This document shows positions 33,841-41,013 of a DNA stretch of 61,493 bases, piece by piece (the stretch's first letter is position 1; every line of letters begins with the position of its first letter). The notes under the pieces are model-generated. The model was not told where the DNA came from, ran no database searches, and was given only the letters and a program-made list of their open reading frames with translations. Both the position numbers and the translations under genes were made by a program. Origin of the DNA: an uncultured Eubacteriales bacterium (lineage in GTDB: Bacteria; Bacillota; Clostridia; Oscillospirales; CAG-272); assembly GCA_934526185.1 (NCBI GenBank), contig CAKTAA010000004.1, forward strand, positions 1 to 61,493. Reading direction: 5' to 3'.

Positions 33841-33928
33841 ATCGGCACCGGGTAACCGGATGGGTGAGATGTCTTGGCATCTTGCAGGGCAGCGTGTTTG
33901 CACCACGGCTGTCCCGCCGATATTTTTT
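33841..33928 (+). ncRNA. Small RNA unit 2 of a four-member family
   Basis: P1 ATCGGC (33841-33846) pairs with GCCGAT (33916-33921), followed by a T-run, so P1 doubles as terminator. P2 CCGG-gtaa-CCGG has a GNRA loop. P3 AGATG-tcttgg-CATCT. P4 GGGCAGC/GCTGTCC encloses the conserved loop GTGTTTGCACCACG (33894-33907). About 88 nt, no start codon with a ribosome site. Confidence 0.8.
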
Positions 33929-34011
33929 ATTTTTTATACCGTTTCTGTAGCCCATGGATTTGGAATGAAAAAGGGGCTCAAATTTATTATTTCCCATTTG
34001 CCGTTTACCCC

Positions 34012-34040
34012 TTGATAAATGCAGACGAATGTGATATACT
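34012..34040 (+). promoter_or_regulatory. Promoter of small-RNA unit 3
   Basis: TTGATA (34012-34017), 17-bp spacer, TATACT (34035-34040). Start expected at 34047, again the first base of P1. Confidence 0.9.
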
Positions 34041-34046
34041 ACATTC

Positions 34047-34133
34047 ATCGGCGCCGGGGAACCGGTTGGGTGAGATGTGTTGGCATCTTGCAGGGCAGTG
34101 TGTTTGCACCACGACTGTCCGCCGATTTTTTTT
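34047..34133 (+). ncRNA. Small RNA unit 3 of a four-member family
   Basis: Same fold as unit 2: P1 ATCGGC/GCCGAT (right arm 34121-34126) plus eight Ts, P2 CCGG-ggaa-CCGG with a GNRA loop, P3 AGATG-tgttgg-CATCT, P4 GGGCAGT/ACTGTCC with the same 14-nt loop at 34100-34113. Compared with unit 2, a C-G pair in P4 has become T-A. The two units lie 206 bp apart and share their upstream sequence. Confidence 0.8.
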
Positions 34134-34333
34134 GTTGTCTCTATTATACAGCCTTTTTATGGGAAAGTCAAGTAGTTTTTGTAAAAATATAGCAGTATTT
34201 GCACTCAAAATTTTTTGAAACGGGGTTTTGCCGCGTATTTTGAGGGATAAAACGTGTCGCATGGGGCGGAATATTGTGGAAAAAGTGGGGAAATCAAGGA
34301 AAAAAGGGAATATTTGGAAGCGGAGTCGAGGGG

Positions 34334-34665
34334 GCTTGGCGTTTCGCCAAGCTGGATTCTGCGTGGATTTTTGGCGGGGTGATTGGCCGGGAGGCTTGAG
34401 ACTTGGCGGAACGCCAAGGCGGAAGAGAGTGAGATTTGGAAGAGATTGGATGGGAAGTCGAATGTTGGCGAAATGCCAAGAGGAAGGGAAGAGAATTTTG
34501 GCAGGGGTTGGATGAAAGGTCGGATATTGGCGAAATGCCAAGGCAAAGAGAACAAAGTTTGGCAGAGGTTGGGCGAGAGGTCGAATATTGGCGAAATGCC
34601 AAGACAAAAGGGTTGATAAATTATCGGGAACCGGCTGGACGGCTGGGAGGTTGGCGGGATGCCAA
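34334..34665. repeat. Array of six short palindromes with a 61-68 bp period
   Basis: Palindromes: GCTTGGCG-ttt-CGCCAAGC (34334-34352), CTTGGCG-gaa-CGCCAAG (34402-34418), then TTGGC-gaaat-GCCAA at 34465-34479, 34527-34541 and 34588-34602, and TTGGC-gggat-GCCAA (34651-34665). Start-to-start spacing is 68, 63, 62, 61 and 63 bp. The spacers between units 3-5 also resemble one another (AGGTCG and TTTGGCAG elements recur), so it is a tandem repeat around a palindrome, not a CRISPR. The period is not a multiple of three, so it does not encode a repeated peptide. Confidence 0.85.
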
Positions 34666-34706
34666 TAAAAAGGGATGGAAGTTTTTGTTTCACCGTATCA
34701 TGATTC

Positions 34707-34784
34707 ATCGGTGCCGGATTACCGGCAGGTGAGATGCGTATGCAGCTCACCGGACAGTGGGGGCTGTCTGCCGATGTTTTTTTT
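34707..34784 (+). ncRNA. Small RNA unit 4 (divergent member)
   Basis: Keeps P1 ATCGGT/GCCGAT (right arm 34770-34775) followed by GT and a run of eight Ts, and P2 GCCGG-atta-CCGGC. P3 is replaced by GGTGAG/CTCACC, and P4 GGACAG/CTGTCT has a TGGGGG loop in place of the conserved 14 nt. The promoter is poor (TATCAT at 34696-34701, no good -35), so it may be silent or decaying. Confidence 0.6.
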
Positions 34785-34820
34785 ATTGGGAGGATTTCGG
34801 GTGGCTGGGCGTGAAAACAT

Positions 34821-34981
34821 GCAGAAAGTGAGACAAAGTGAGGAGCTGGAGACGAGGTATAAAAGTGCAGAAAATGAGACAAAATTGGATATTCGGGGGG
34901 AGATACAAAAAAGTGCAAAAAATGAGACAAAATGAGGGGTTGGAGATGAGGTGTGAAAATGTGCGGAAAGTGAGACAAAAA
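34821..34981. repeat. Four tandem repeats of 46-48 bp
   Basis: TGAGACAAA recurs at 34829, 34875, 34923 and 34971 (spacing 46, 48, 48), each preceded by a form of GTGCAGAAAA and followed by a purine-rich stretch. Two units are 48 bp, so on the minus strand a 16-residue peptide repeat (ILSHFLHFF) appears, but the first unit breaks the frame and there is no ribosome site. Confidence 0.8.
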
Positions 34982-35026
34982 TTGAATTCGGGCGGGCGGC
35001 TCTGTTAAGCTCTGCACATAATACAG

Positions 35027-35068
35027 AAAAGCCGTCCTTCTCAAAGTCGCTTTGAGGAGGACGGTCTT
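35027..35068 (-). terminator. Terminator after rplA
   Basis: 16-bp stem with wobble pairs (35031-35046 / 35050-35065), 3-nt loop; on the minus strand TTTTC follows. T-rich on both sides, so it may also stop plus-strand transcripts from the small-RNA region. Confidence 0.88.
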
Positions 35069-35095
35069 TTGCATTTACAACTATTTCAGCGGAAA

Positions 35096-35788
35096 TCAGC
35101 CCAGCTTTGCGGCATTCACTTTGATGCCGGGGCCCATTGTGGAGGCGAGGACGCAGCTCTTGACATACTGGCCTTTTGCCGCTGCGGGTTTCGCTTTCAA
35201 CACGGCGCCGAACAATGTATTGAAGTTATCCGCCAATTTTTCAGCACCGAAGGATGCTTTGCCGATAGGGCAGTGGATGATGTTGGTTTTGTCCAAGCGG
35301 TATTCGATTTTACCGGCTTTGGCTTCCGTGACCGCGCGCGCGACATCCATTGTGACGGTGCCGGCCTTCGGGTTCGGCATGAGGCCCTTCGGGCCGAGAA
35401 TCTTACCCAGGCGGCCTACGAGGCCCATCATATCCGGCGATGCGATTACGACGTCGAACTCAAACCAGTTTTCCTTCTGAATCTTTTCCACAAAATCCTC
35501 AGCGCCGACATAATCTGCTCCGGCTGCCTCGGCGTTCTTGGCGTTGTCGCCTTTTGCGAACACCAGTGTGCGGACTGTCTTGCCTGTTCCGTGCGGGAGG
35601 ACGACAGCGCCGCGGACCTGCTGGTCAGCGTGGCGGGAGTCAACGCCCAGACGAATGTGAAGCTCGATTGTCTCGTCGAATTTCGCCTTTGCGGTCTGGC
35701 ATACCAGCGCGATGGCTTCGTCTGCGTCATACAGTTTTGTTTTATCTATTAAAGCGGTGCTCTCTTTGTATTTTTTACCTTTAAACAT
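35096..35788 (-). CDS. rplA: 50S ribosomal protein L1
   Basis: 230 residues, normal size. L1 forms the mobile stalk beside the E site and represses its own operon by binding its mRNA. Conserved ADEAIALVCQTAKAKFDETIELHIRLGVD opens the protein (key residues F37, D38, E39), then GTGKTVRTLVFAKGD and LGPKGLMPNPKAGTV are present. AAGGAGG lies before the ATG. It is the last gene of the operon here; the usual rplJ and rplL do not follow. Confidence 0.97.
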   Translation of the reverse strand: MFKGKKYKESTALIDKTKLYDADEAIALVCQTAKAKFDETIELHIRLGVDSRHADQQVRGAVVLPHGTGKTVRTLVFAKGDNAKNAEAAGADYVGAEDFVEKIQKENWFEFDVVIASPDMMGLVGRLGKILGPKGLMPNPKAGTVTMDVARAVTEAKAGKIEYRLDKTNIIHCPIGKASFGAEKLADNFNTLFGAVLKAKPAAAKGQYVKSCVLASTMGPGIKVNAAKLG

Positions 35789-35808
35789 GGTTTCTCCTCC
35801 TTCTGCCC

Positions 35809-36234
35809 TTACTCTTCTACCGTGATGCCCATACTTCTTGCGGTTCCGGCGATCATCCGCATGGCGGCGTCGACATCGGAAGCGTTGAGATCGGGCATTT
35901 TGGTTTCCGCGATTTTCTTAAGCTGCTCTTTTGTCAGTTTGGCAACCTTTGTTTTGTTGGGCGTAGGAGAAGCGGTTTCGATTCCGCAGGCCTTTTTGAT
36001 CAGAACCGGTGCGGGCGGCGTTTTGGTGATGAAAGAGAAGGAACGGTCCGCGTATACGGTGATGACGACGGGGATGATCAAGCCCATATCGTTCTTTGTC
36101 CGCTCGTTGAACTCTTTTGTGAAGGCCGAGATGTTTACGCCGTGCTGGCCCAGCGCAGGGCCGACCGGCGGCTGAGGCGTTGCTTTGCCTGCCGGCAGTT
36201 GAAGTTTGATATATGCAGTAATTTTCTTTGCCAT
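35809..36234 (-). CDS. rplK: 50S ribosomal protein L11
   Basis: 141 residues from the ATG at 36234 (MAKKITAYIKLQ); the frame opens six codons earlier but GGAGGTG favours this ATG. L11 binds the GTPase-centre rRNA with L10 and is the site of thiopeptide action. The proline-rich PPVGPALGQHGVNI, KTPPAPVLIKKA and the C-terminal ARSMGI segments are clear. Spaced 20 bp from rplA. Confidence 0.97.
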   Translation of the reverse strand: MAKKITAYIKLQLPAGKATPQPPVGPALGQHGVNISAFTKEFNERTKNDMGLIIPVVITVYADRSFSFITKTPPAPVLIKKACGIETASPTPNKTKVAKLTKEQLKKIAETKMPDLNASDVDAAMRMIAGTARSMGITVEE

Positions 36235-36374
36235 GTTTTCATGCACCTCCAAGTGTGGTAATTGAATTTTGTCGGGAATTTTGGACGGCTGTGCGCCGCA
36301 TTCCCTCCCACTGGCACATCAGATGCTGTGCCGCTGCGGCCCCGATTTTTCGGAGGCCCTTTTGGTCGCTGCCG

Positions 36375-36929
36375 TTACTGCGGCAGTATTTGTACATCGG
36401 TTACGTCAAGCTCTATGGATGTATCGCGGCCGAACATTGAAGCTGTTACCGTTACCTTTTGACAGTCGGGCGTAATGTTTTCCACGATACCCGTGCTTCC
36501 CTTGAGCAGGCCGCCGGTGATCTGCACGGTGTCGCCTATGCCGAAGCTGAGCTTGATCTGCGGCTCCGCCGCTTTTTCTTCCGTTGACTCGATCCCCATC
36601 GTTTTCACTTCATCGTCCGTCAGGGCAATGGGCTTGGATCCCGGCCCGACAAAGCCTGTCACGCCTCGGATGTTTCTGACAACGTGCCAGCTTTCATCCG
36701 TCATGATCATTTTGATAAGGACATAGCTCGGGAAAATTTTATTGTCTACTTCCTTCTGCTTTTCGCCGTCAATTTCCATGACGGTTTCCACCGGAACCTG
36801 TACGTCCATAATTAAATGGGATATTTTGCGGTTTTCAATGATTTTTTCCAGATTTGTTTTTACCTTGTTTTCATATCCGGAATAGGTATGCACAACATAC
36901 CATTTTGCATCCGTCATCGTATCGTTCAT
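36375..36929 (-). CDS. nusG: Transcription termination/antitermination factor NusG
   Basis: 184 residues. The N-terminal NGN domain (AKWYVVHTYSGYENKVKTNL, FPSYVLIKMIMTDESWHVVR) contacts RNA polymerase; the C-terminal KOW domain (FGIGDTVQITGGLLKGSTG) contacts Rho or S10. An insertion-free, standard-length protein. Between secE and rplK, the conserved order. The ATG at 36929 (MNDTMTDAKW) has AAAGGGA upstream; the ATG four codons later is an alternative. Confidence 0.97.
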   Translation of the reverse strand: MNDTMTDAKWYVVHTYSGYENKVKTNLEKIIENRKISHLIMDVQVPVETVMEIDGEKQKEVDNKIFPSYVLIKMIMTDESWHVVRNIRGVTGFVGPGSKPIALTDDEVKTMGIESTEEKAAEPQIKLSFGIGDTVQITGGLLKGSTGIVENITPDCQKVTVTASMFGRDTSIELDVTDVQILPQ

Positions 36930-37195
36930 TGTTTGGCTTTCCCTTTCCGACTGTTTTGCCGCAATTCTGCGGTTTTAACCGGTTACCTCATTACGGCCTG
37001 TATCTTTTTTGATGCTTCCGGCGCTGCCGCTGACGGAAGCTGCACTGCGGCGCCGCGAAAATCAATACCGCGCTGATGTCAGGGACAAAACACAGGCGGG
37101 CAGCCCGCCGGGCTTTTCCCGATGCATGCAGTGCCGGATACAGTTTTGTGACGGGGAACAGACCTTTGCCTGCTTTCCGCGCCGTACGGAAGCAT

Positions 37196-37507
37196 TCAGA
37201 TGATGGATACCAGCGCGTTGAGCCCTTTGGAGAACGCGAGATCCAGTAAACCGATGACGACAGCGCATACTACCAGCGCAATCAGGACAACGGCTGTGCT
37301 CCGTATTGTCTGCTTGCGTGTCGGCCAAACGATTTTCTTAAATTCGCTTTTGTAATCCCGCCAGAACTTTTTGACCTTTTCCCAAAAGCTTTTTTTCTGC
37401 TTCTTTTTGGGAGCATCGGCCTTTTTTCCGGCGCCCTTGGACTCGGATTCGACGGCGTTCTCGACAGCCTCAGAGGTTTCCAGCTCTTTCTTATCTACTT
37501 CTGCCAT
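37196..37507 (-). CDS. secE: Preprotein translocase subunit SecE
   Basis: 103 residues, single-helix bacterial SecE with an added N-terminal tail. Residues 1-40 are charged (acidic, then a lysine cluster KKADAPKKKQKK); then comes the conserved amphipathic segment WRDYKSEFKKIVWPTRKQT and one membrane helix (VVLIALVVCAVVIGLLDLAF). It clamps SecY in the membrane. GGAGGAG lies before the ATG. Gap of about 266 bp to nusG, longer than usual. Confidence 0.95.
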   Translation of the reverse strand: MAEVDKKELETSEAVENAVESESKGAGKKADAPKKKQKKSFWEKVKKFWRDYKSEFKKIVWPTRKQTIRSTAVVLIALVVCAVVIGLLDLAFSKGLNALVSII

Positions 37508-37525
37508 GTCGCTCCTCCGTTCCGG

Positions 37526-37675
37526 TTATTTTGTTTCTTTGTGCAGCGTGTGTTTGCGGCAGAATCTGCAATACTTGTTCAATTCAAGTCTGTCGGGGTC
37601 GTTCTTCTTGTTCTTTGTCGTGTCGTAGTTTCTCTGCTTGCAATCGCTGCACGCCAATGTGATCTTGACTCTCAT
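37526..37675 (-). CDS. rpmG: 50S ribosomal protein L33
   Basis: A 49-codon gene. It reads MRVKITLACSDC at the start, then KQRNYDTTKNK, LNKYCRFCRKHTLHKETK at the end. The two CxxC pairs (C9-xx-C12 and C36-xx-C39) make the zinc-binding form of L33. GGAGGTG lies 11 bases before the ATG. First gene of the operon rpmG-secE-nusG-rplK-rplA; 18 bp to secE. Confidence 0.96.
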   Translation of the reverse strand: MRVKITLACSDCKQRNYDTTKNKKNDPDRLELNKYCRFCRKHTLHKETK

Positions 37676-37863
37676 TCTGGTTAGGCACCTCCCGTTTGTT
37701 GCGCGGCTTTGAAAAGCTCATTGCCGCTGTTTTGTTGCGGCGTTTCGGAAAACGCCGTTGTACCTCCCTCGACGGTATTTTGCCGCCAACAGGCCTGCCG
37801 GTTTCGGCGGTTCCTGTTTTCAAAAAAGTCCACAAAAAAAGAACCCTTTTTTAGAGGTAATTC

Positions 37864-37892
37864 ATTATAACATATGCGGAAGCTTTTGTCAA
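37864..37892 (-). promoter_or_regulatory. Sigma-A promoter of the rpmG-secE-nusG-rplK-rplA operon
   Basis: Minus strand TTGACA (37887-37892), 17-bp spacer, TATAAT (37864-37869): full consensus. The leader to rpmG is about 180 nt and begins with a short A-run/T-run hairpin (AAAAAAG-ggtt-CTTTTTT) that could attenuate. Confidence 0.93.
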
Positions 37893-38045
37893 TAGCTTGT
37901 CCTGCGGTTTTACGGCATTTTTTTCGCTCTGTTGCACTTTATTTATCGATTCCGTTACTGCTCTGCTGCTTTTAGACGCTGCGTTTACCTCAGCTTGTTA
38001 AACAATATCCTAAATAACAGTATTGTCCTCCAGCCGATGATTAAC

Positions 38046-38079
38046 GAAAATAAAGACGGCCATTTCCTGACGGCCGTCT
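38046..38079 (-). terminator. Terminator after asnA
   Basis: 7-bp stem GACGGCC/GGCCGTC (38055-38061 / 38072-38078), then TTTATTTT on the minus strand; it begins about 75 bp after the asnA stop. Confidence 0.8.
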
Positions 38080-38154
38080 CACTTAAAATCATATCCGGTT
38101 GGATGCATGCGATGCGAAGGGATGAAGTGTTCTAAGTATCTGCAACTTTTTTCG

Positions 38155-39162
38155 TCACAGCAGCGGAATGCCGGCTTTGCGGCATGCTTCATATGTATCT
38201 TCGTCCCAAACGGATACCTGTACCTCGCCGATGTGGGCTTTGCCGAGCAGCAGCAGGCAAAGCCGCGACTGCCCGATACCGCCGCCCATTGTCAGCGGAA
38301 GCGTTCCGTCAAGAACTTTTTGGTGGAATGTATATTTACGCCGTTCTTCGGCGCCGGCAAGCTCAAGCTGACGCGCCATTGATTCCGCGTCGACACGGAT
38401 ACCCATGGAGGAAATCTCTACAGCATAGTCCAGCGTTTCAGACCAGAAAAGCAGATCGCCGTTCAGCGACCAATCGTCATAGTCCGGCGCTCGTCCGTCG
38501 TGCTTTTCTCCGGAACGGAGCTTTCCTCCTACCTGCATTAAAAACACGGTGCCGTGTTCCCTGGTATATGCCTGTTCCCGCTCCTTCGGCGTAAACGCCG
38601 GATACCGATCCTCCAGCTCCTGTGTTGTAACAAAGCTTACCTCGCGGCGGAGGCAATTCGGAATCTGCGGAAAGGTTTCCGAAAGCGTCTTCTGCGTATC
38701 ACAAATTGCCGCTGCGATTTTGCGGACTGTTTCCTTTAGATAATCCGTATTCCGTTCTTCCGCGCCTATGATTTTTTCCCAGTCCCATTGGTCGCAGTAA
38801 ACCGAATGCAGATTGTCCAGCGTCTCGTCGCGCCGGATAGCATTCATGTCGGTATAGAGCCCCCGTCCCTTCGGAAAGCCGTACTGGTATAACGCCATGC
38901 GCTTCCATTTTGCCAGTGAATGAACCACCACAGCGTCCTTGCCAGAATCGGATATATCAAACCGAACAGGGCGTTCCACGCCGTTCAAATCGTCATTGAG
39001 ACCGGTTTCGGGATCCACGAAAAGAGGAGCAGAGACACGCTGAAGCAGCAATGCATCTGACAGCTTTTTTTCAAAGGTCCGCTTAATCAGACCGATTGCT
39101 GTCTGCGTGTCATACGGCCCCAGCAGGGGGCGATAGCGTTGGGGGAGGAATATTTTACTCAT
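38155..39162 (-). CDS. asnA: Aspartate-ammonia ligase (asparagine synthetase A)
   Basis: 335 residues from the ATG at 39162 (MSKIFLPQRY), which has GAGGA seven bases upstream; the open frame extends far upstream without meaning. AsnA makes asparagine from aspartate, ammonia and ATP and is built like a class II aminoacyl-tRNA synthetase. Recognisable blocks: RVSAPLFVDPETGLNDDLNG, VHSLAKWKRMAL, LHSVYCDQWDWEK, DYDDWSLNGDLLFW and the C-terminal TMGGGIGQSRLCLLLLGK. A consensus promoter lies 214-242 bp upstream; no T-box core in the leader. Diverges from cotJABC. Confidence 0.97.
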   Translation of the reverse strand: MSKIFLPQRYRPLLGPYDTQTAIGLIKRTFEKKLSDALLLQRVSAPLFVDPETGLNDDLNGVERPVRFDISDSGKDAVVVHSLAKWKRMALYQYGFPKGRGLYTDMNAIRRDETLDNLHSVYCDQWDWEKIIGAEERNTDYLKETVRKIAAAICDTQKTLSETFPQIPNCLRREVSFVTTQELEDRYPAFTPKEREQAYTREHGTVFLMQVGGKLRSGEKHDGRAPDYDDWSLNGDLLFWSETLDYAVEISSMGIRVDAESMARQLELAGAEERRKYTFHQKVLDGTLPLTMGGGIGQSRLCLLLLGKAHIGEVQVSVWDEDTYEACRKAGIPLL

Positions 39163-39375
39163 TGGGTGTCCTCGCAATTCATATCGTAATTGTGACTTGT
39201 ATCCGCCTATGACAGTACATACATTTTCAGTGAATAAATCTTGCCGCAGTTCTTTATCCGCCCGGACAGATGCTCTTAAAACAGGTCTTGCGGGGTATAT
39301 CACACAAAAATCTTTGACGATTATTTGCTTTCCGTGATCGTATCCAGCCGACAAATGCAACGGTATAACTCTTTT

Positions 39376-39404
39376 ATTATATATCTTCAAAATTTTTTTG
39401 TCAA
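39376..39404 (-). promoter_or_regulatory. Sigma-A promoter for asnA
   Basis: Minus strand TTGACA (39399-39404), 17-bp A/T-rich spacer, TATAAT (39376-39381): full consensus. Leader of about 205 nt. Confidence 0.92.
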
Positions 39405-39576
39405 TAAAAAACATGGCGTAAGAACAGTATACATATAATTTTTTTCGATTCTTTGGCGCTTTTCTTTTAACGCCATTTAAGAGAAGCGCTGCCCGAATGT
39501 AGCTTTCGTTCGAAGAAGGCCATATACTGTATACAAAGGCTTTGCCCTTTGATTTCCAAATGAAAGGAGATTTATT

Positions 39577-39795
39577 TTGAATATCAATAACAACATGACG
39601 GAAAACGGTTCCGCTGACAATATGAATAATATGAATAATACGTGTGAGAAGATAAAACCGATACTGACACTGGCGATTTCTACCGTACCCATGCAGAATG
39701 CAAATTGGGACGAGGTATACAGCATGGAGGAGGCTCTGGAATACGGCTCTCTGTTTCCGGAACTGAATCTGCCGTTTGAAGGAAGCGGGAGGTGA
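39577..39795 (+). CDS. cotJA: Spore coat protein CotJA
   Basis: 72 residues. After an Asn-rich start it has the CotJA core: LTLAISTVPMQNANWDEVY, then ALEYGSLFPELNLPF. It starts at a TTG at 39577, with AAAGGAGA eight bases upstream. CotJA is a small coat-associated protein made in the mother cell, usually under sigma-E. A -10-like CATATACT occurs near 39529 but I found no matching -35, so I do not call the promoter. It overlaps the region just before cotJB (stop 39793-39795, next ATG 39801). Confidence 0.92.
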   Translation: MNINNNMTENGSADNMNNMNNTCEKIKPILTLAISTVPMQNANWDEVYSMEEALEYGSLFPELNLPFEGSGR

Positions 39796-39800
39796 CAGCC

Positions 39801-40067
39801 ATGAACGTGAATAACAATTCTTCAAGCAGACAGAAAGCCATGAAAAAACTGCAGGAGGCGTCATTTGCTTCCTATGACAACCTCCTTTATCTTGACAGCC
39901 ATCCTTGTGATAAACGTGCGCTCCGCAGCTTTGAAAAGTACAATGCGCTCAGACGTGAGGCTGCCCGCGAATATGCCGAGATGTACGGTCCTGTAAATCC
40001 GGACAACATGACGACGGATGATGAAATGTGGCGGTGGGCGGTTACTCCCTGGCCCTGGGAAGAATAA
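39801..40067 (+). CDS. cotJB: Spore coat protein CotJB
   Basis: 88 residues from the ATG at 39801, with GGAGGTG eight bases upstream (the upstream GTG at 39792 is part of that site). CotJB core: LQEASFASYDNLLYLDSHP, then ALRSFEKYNALR, EYAEMYGPV and the tryptophan-rich end WRWAVTPWPWEE. It is an inner coat component that depends on CotJC. Second gene of the cotJ operon. Confidence 0.94.
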   Translation: MNVNNNSSSRQKAMKKLQEASFASYDNLLYLDSHPCDKRALRSFEKYNALRREAAREYAEMYGPVNPDNMTTDDEMWRWAVTPWPWEE

Positions 40068-40155
40068 GGACAGCAGACAAGTATTGACTCCGCAATTGAT
40101 ATCTGAGACATCTGTATTCTAAAATTAAGCTGAAAGGAGAATTTTTGAAACATTT

Positions 40156-40752
40156 ATGTGGAATTATGAAAAAAAGCTGCAATACCCTATAAAAATATCA
40201 AAACCCAATCCAAAGTATGCAAAAATTATAATCACCCAGTTCGGTGGACCTGATGGGGAATTGAGCGCTTCCATGCGTTATCTGTCTCAAAGGTATACCA
40301 TGCCGTATCGTGAGGTTGTAGGAATTCTGAATGATATCGGTACAGAAGAGCTGGCTCACATGGAATTGGTCAGCAGCATTGTATATCAGCTTTTGCGCAA
40401 TGCGACGACGAAAGAAATTGAGGAAGGCGGTCTCGCAGATTATTTTGTCGATCATACAGTAGGTTTGTGGCCGCAGTCGGCAGGCGGGGTGCCTTATAAC
40501 GCTTTGACCTTCCAGTCCAAAGGGGATGTAATAACAGATCTTACCGAGGATATGGCTGCTGAACAGAAGGCACGCACTACCTACGACAATATCCTGCGTC
40601 TGGTAGACGATCCCGACGTTCGCGACCCTATTAAGTTCCTTCGTCAGCGCGAAATCACACACTTCCAGCGCTTCGGCGAAGCGTTGGAGATTGCAAAATC
40701 CAGGATGAATGAAAAGAACTTCTATGCCATCAATCCTGAATTTGACCGCTGA
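40156..40752 (+). CDS. cotJC: Spore coat protein CotJC, manganese-catalase family
   Basis: 198 residues. A ferritin-like four-helix bundle with the catalase-type metal ligands in GTEELAHMELV and the later EDMAAEQKARTTYDN and REITHFQRF segments (Glu, Glu-x-x-His repeats). It starts MWNYEKKLQYPIKI, the family start; AAAGGAG lies 13 bases upstream. In C. difficile homologues (CotCB/CotD type) it shows catalase activity and protects spores from peroxide. Last gene of cotJABC; two GC-rich hairpins follow. Confidence 0.95.
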   Translation: MWNYEKKLQYPIKISKPNPKYAKIIITQFGGPDGELSASMRYLSQRYTMPYREVVGILNDIGTEELAHMELVSSIVYQLLRNATTKEIEEGGLADYFVDHTVGLWPQSAGGVPYNALTFQSKGDVITDLTEDMAAEQKARTTYDNILRLVDDPDVRDPIKFLRQREITHFQRFGEALEIAKSRMNEKNFYAINPEFDR

Positions 40753-40805
40753 ATCATCGTTCTGCCGCCGACTATAACGCGGCGGCGTAAAAAAGCCGGA
40801 ATGAA

Positions 40806-40836
40806 GAGCCGACACGACTTTGGGGCGTGTCGGCTC
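40806..40836 (+). terminator. Hairpin after cotJC
   Basis: 11-bp perfect stem GAGCCGACACG/CGTGTCGGCTC (40806-40816 / 40826-40836). A second GC-rich stem lies just before it (near 40764-40786). No long T-run. Confidence 0.65.
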
Positions 40837-40960
40837 GCTTATGCGTATCGCAAACGTCATAACACATTCTGTCTCGTGCGCATAAAAAGTAAAAACGAAT
40901 TGCCGCCAGAGAAAGATATTGGTATTATGTGAAAACTTATAAAAAGAAGTCAAGCAGAAA

Positions 40961-40997
40961 AAATATGAGAGAAAACAAAATCTCTCATATCTTTTTT
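40961..40997. terminator. Bidirectional terminator between cotJC and the AT-rich orphan gene
   Basis: 10-bp perfect stem ATATGAGAGA/TCTCTCATAT (40963-40972 / 40981-40990), T-run on the plus strand (40992-40997) and A-run before it, so it works both ways. It marks the left edge of the AT-rich block. Confidence 0.9.
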
Positions 40998-41013
40998 AAT
41001 TATTTGTTACAGA

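Noticed and set aside
34334..34665. CRISPR array
   Set aside because: Palindromic core of only 15-19 bp, units not identical, and the intervening segments resemble one another. No cas gene in the window.
34205..35074. A 289-codon minus-strand open frame through the repeat region
   Set aside because: It is made of the two tandem repeats read through, with motifs falling in different frames, no ribosome site and a composition rich in Pro/Phe/Ser. The intact small-RNA promoters and terminators lie around it.
39163..39375. T-box or other riboswitch in the asnA leader
   Set aside because: No T-box core (AGGGTGG...ACCGCG) or specifier-type hairpin seen.
39500..39540. Sigma-E promoter for cotJABC (CATATACT)
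   Set aside because: A -10-like octamer only; no -35 at a suitable distance.
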